DNA of 10,227 nt. Source: Monoraphidium neglectum (Eukaryota; Chlorophyta; Chlorophyceae; Sphaeropleales; Selenastraceae). Each line of letters starts with the position of its first letter. Position 1 is the stretch's first letter. The translations under genes and the position numbers were made by a program. Shown here in pieces: positions 8,240 through 10,227 of the stretch. Below the pieces are notes generated by a model. The model ran no database searches. It was not told the DNA's origin and saw nothing but the letters and a program-made list of their open reading frames with translations. The stretch is taken from NCBI RefSeq assembly GCF_000611645.1, contig NW_014011467.1:1-10227 (forward strand), written 5' to 3'.

Positions 8240-9128
8240 CTGCAGGCGATGCACAATTCAGGGGGCGGCAATCGGATGAGCGCGAGGACTGCTGCTCACT
8301 ACCTGCCGCAAGAAACGTTGCTCGTGAGTGGAGCGCTTCCCAGCACAGCTTTCTGCATCTACTCTCTGATTCGAGACGCAGCCCCCTTTTCCCCAGCGTT
8401 CTTGGTATGACGTCCCCTAGCTGGGCCCACAGGCGGCCGCAGCACAGACTCACGTGGGGTCGGCAAACGGGCTGGCCGCCGGGTCCAGCAGCGACGGCGG
8501 CAGCCGCCCGGCAGCTTCCACAAGCTCCGCGCGCAGCTGCACTCGGCCCCTCAGGGCGCCCTGGGCGTCCATCAGCACAACCGTCCCTGTTCCGCCCTGC
8601 TGCAGCAGCTGCGGGGTGCGAGCGCGCGGCCCCAAGGCGAAGTCGCAGGGGAGCCGGCAGGGGGCGCTGAGCTCAGGGGGCCCAAGGAGCACCGGCCGCT
8701 TCTAAACTGGGCCCGCCACGCGGCCTGAGGATGGTGACAGACGGGCCAAGCGGGTTCACAAGCGCCGGCATGGCAGGTGGTGCCAATTTATCCTGGCCGC
8801 GGCGGCCCCACCTGCTCCGCGCTGAAGGACGACCCGGCTATGAAGGCTCGCTCGTCTTGCGCCACTGAGGGGTCAAACGCCTGGTGGTGAGGTCGCGGTT
8901 TGGGGCAACGTGACATGCAGCCGGCACGCCGATGCGCATGCGCGCGTACGTGCATGCGCTTGTACGTGCGGAGCTGCGGTGGCGCGGCCGGCGCAGACCA
9001 GAGCTGGGCGGGCGCTAGTGCGGCTCGGGCGTGCGAGAGAGGGAGCGGCCATGCGGGGCGCTCGTGCAGGGTATGGGATTGTCATAGCTTACCAGGATGT
9101 CTACGGCCTTGGAAGGCACGTAGGGAAA
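6166..9128 (-). CDS. Unknown protein with long low-complexity C-terminal region, 5'-incomplete, at least 4 exons
   Basis: I do not recognise the family. Four exons join in phase (9128-9093, 8880-8812, 8701-8454, 8239-6166; stop TGA at 6166-6168), giving 808 residues without a defined start. All junctions are GT-AG. The first 118 residues look like ordinary folded sequence, with segments such as FPYVPSKAVDIL, AQDERAFIAGSSF and GTVVLMDAQGALRGRVQL. The start of the last exon continues this with DFAQRISEKLSRSIKGRG. The remaining some 660 residues are rich in Ala, Gly, Ser and Pro and probably disordered. They include two Gly7 tracts around a helix-like island, a basic KKLPGGKAR, a DSSDEEE acidic patch and RRLSS. 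No membrane segment or signal peptide is visible in this part. The opposite strand is also open for most of the last exon, a GC-rich side effect. The minus strand is preferred because the splice phases agree and because the helix-like heptad pattern appears there. The last 30 or so residues before the stop are uncertain. Confidence 0.68.
7408..7429. repeat. GCC trinucleotide run encoding a Gly7 tract
   Basis: Seven consecutive GCC units on the plus strand, read as Gly codons by the minus-strand gene. A similar run lies about 150 bases to the right; such runs are prone to length change. Confidence 0.9.
7576..7598. repeat. GCC trinucleotide run encoding a second Gly7 tract
   Basis: Seven GCC units on the plus strand, again Gly codons in the minus-strand gene. 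Together with the run at 7408-7429 it brackets a segment of about 48 residues with helical character. Confidence 0.9.
8454..8701 (-). CDS. Unknown gene, 82-codon exon
   Basis: Runs from an AAG codon after acceptor CAGTTTAG to a consensus GTGAGT donor (phase 2), coding for KRPVLLGPPELSAP through GTVVLMDAQGALRGRVQL to SPFADP. The alternation of hydrophobic and polar residues suggests a beta-rich folded domain, which I cannot name. The TTTAG acceptor is the least certain of the boundaries. Confidence 0.65.
8812..8880 (-). CDS. Unknown gene, 23-codon exon
   Basis: Codes for AFDPSVAQDERAFIAGSSF followed by SAEQ, between acceptor CTCACCACCAG and donor GTGGGG, both phase 0. The frame joins cleanly to the exons on either side. 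Confidence 0.55.
8932..8959. repeat. Alternating purine-pyrimidine stretch in an intron of the unknown gene
   Basis: Twenty-eight bases of strict alternation with imperfect dyad symmetry (two GCATGCGC-type blocks flank a CGTACG core), inside the intron 8881-9092. It is Z-DNA-prone, like the longer tract in the pump gene. Confidence 0.85.
9093..9128 (-). CDS. Unknown gene, 36-base exon (or 3' part of a longer one)
   Basis: Codes for FPYVPSKAVDIL, ending at a good GTAAGC donor. A strong acceptor, CTGCCCTGCAG, stands just before TTT; the frame also stays open upstream to about 9250, so the exon could be longer, beginning for example at the acceptor GCTGAGCAG near 9157. Confidence 0.5.
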
Positions 9129-10181
9129 CTGCAGGGCAGCTGCCGCGCCGCCGGGCGCCTGGCACTGCTCAGCTCCGTGCTCCAACCACAGGCGCGGCGC
9201 GGGGCCCGCCCATCTTGTGCTTTGCACTGCGTAGTGCAGTGCGGCGCATTACAAGCGAGCGTTACATGGCTGTCACTGTTGCATGGTGCAACGTGAAGGG
9301 GCCCCCCAAGCATGGCGCGAAGCCCGTACGGGCGCCACGCAGTGCGCGAGTGGCGTGCCCCGCTTGCGCAGCTCTGTCTGCAATGCACTTCGCTCAGTCT
9401 CAAGTGGCGCTTCACGAGCACTACTCACACGTTATCTTGAGATTCAACGCCATATCTATCAGTACGCGTCGTAGCCGAGTCTGCACATGTGGGTGCTGGC
9501 GTCTGGACGTCTAAGGAAAAGATTTATGCGCACCAGGAAGCCTACCATTTACAAACTACTTCAGATGTAACTGTCAGCATCACAGCAAACGTGGCGAGCC
9601 TGGACACATTCATGAACGAACCGTTCCCGCAACTACCGCACCCAGCCAAGGTTGGCAACAGAAGGCGGTCATAACTTCGAAACTAGATATTCCGTGTTGT
9701 AACATAAGCCTGATGGGTCCATGCCCTGCATTGGATCAAAGCAGAGGTTCCATCACGCTCTTGGCCAGCAAAACGCTCATCTTGGAGCGCATTGATGAAA
9801 CAGTTAGCTGTGTTTTCTTGTCGGCATTGTTCACCGCCCGGTGCGTTGCTTATCCAAGGTCATGATTGGGGACGGGGTCGTATAATCACCGAAGCGCGGC
9901 TCCCACGAGTTCAATGAAGCCGAGTGCGTAATATAAGGGCGTCGGAGGGCTCGCTGGACGCTGACTGCGCTCTCAAGGCACCGGTCACACAGCGAGCTTT
10001 TGGACCGGCGCGCTGGGTGCCGTCCGCAGCTGGGCGCGCTCGCCTCGATCGGCGCCAAGCACCACATGCGGCCTTGATCGGCGCAGGCATACGCTTGCGC
10101 TTGGCATCGCCTCGCCTTGGTTGAGGTGGCAGCCAGCTGCACCCGACGCAGACCGTGCGGCGGGCGGCGGCGCCAGGCACG
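9129..10181. other. Region without a secure gene; 5' side of the unknown gene and a possible divergent promoter
   Basis: No long open frame here looks coding. The part at about 9420-9850 is visibly poorer in GC than its surroundings. On the minus strand, short pieces could be 5' exons of the unknown gene: an ATG at 9453-9451 leads into a GTGAGT donor at 9428-9423, and an acceptor TTGCAG precedes 9377. The implied introns are very short, so I do not annotate them. A 7-bp stem, GCACTGC/GCAGTGC, with a 5-base loop lies at 9224-9242. Confidence 0.5.
9932..9938 (+). promoter_or_regulatory. Possible TATA box of a plus-strand gene
   Basis: A TATAAGG stretch, the best TATA match on this strand in the region, 250 bases before a possible ATG at 10182. 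Initiation about 30 bases downstream would give a leader of roughly 215 bases. Confidence 0.3.
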
Positions 10182-10227
10182 ATGCGGGAGCGCCTGCACG
10201 GCAAGTGGGAGCGCGCCAACTCCCGCC
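10182..10227 (+). CDS. Possible start of a plus-strand gene, truncated by the right edge
   Basis: An ATG opens a frame, MRERLHGKWERANSR, that runs off the window. The residues are charged, the codons end mostly in G or C as in the two minus-strand genes, and a TATA-like box lies upstream. Fifteen codons are too few to name a product or to exclude chance. Confidence 0.3.
   Translation, partial: MRERLHGKWERANSR

Noticed and set aside
1..10227. tRNA, rRNA, CRISPR array, transposon ends or long terminal repeats
   Set aside because: None seen: no tRNA arm pattern, no spaced direct repeats, and no terminal inverted repeats or transposase/reverse-transcriptase motifs in the translated frames.

Overview
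The window looks like nuclear DNA from a green alga (chlorophyte; a trebouxiophyte such as a Coccomyxa/Chlorella relative is my best guess, not proven). It is GC-rich. Its genes are split by many GT-AG introns of about 100-400 bases with GTG-type donors. The one gene I recognise is a plasma-membrane H+-ATPase of the green-algal/protist type. There are no operons, ribosome binding sites or prokaryotic signals.

Bases 1-4756, minus strand: the first ten exons of a P3A-type proton pump. The introns are 190-408 bases, all GT-AG, and the reading phase matches at every junction I checked. The model gives 622 intact residues: N-terminus, M1-M4, actuator domain with TGES, phosphorylation domain with DKTGT, nucleotide-binding domain with KGAPH, and the GDGVND hinge. 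M5-M10 and the C-terminal regulatory region lie off the left edge. Intron 4 holds a TTTGGG hexamer array. Intron 8 holds about 150 bases of alternating purine-pyrimidine DNA with an uninterrupted (CA)23.

Bases 4757-6165: no convincing gene. This stretch should hold the pump's promoter and leader (an AT-rich TATA-like stretch at 4913-4925 and a short upstream ORF) and the 3' untranslated region of the next gene.

Bases 6166-9128, minus strand: a second spliced gene, head-to-tail with the first. Four exons fit together in phase. The last is a very long exon coding for 690 residues of mostly low-complexity Ala/Gly/Ser/Pro sequence, with a helix-like island between two Gly7 tracts, an acidic serine patch and an RRLSS motif. 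I do not recognise the family. The 5' end is unresolved.

Bases 9129-10181: no secure gene. It holds the 5' side of the second gene, a region of lower GC at about 9420-9850, and what may be a promoter for a third, plus-strand gene (TATAAGG at 9932, possible ATG at 10182, truncated by the right edge).

The genes show no obvious functional connection; this is an ordinary stretch of algal chromosome. The open questions are the unknown disordered protein and the repeat arrays inside introns.
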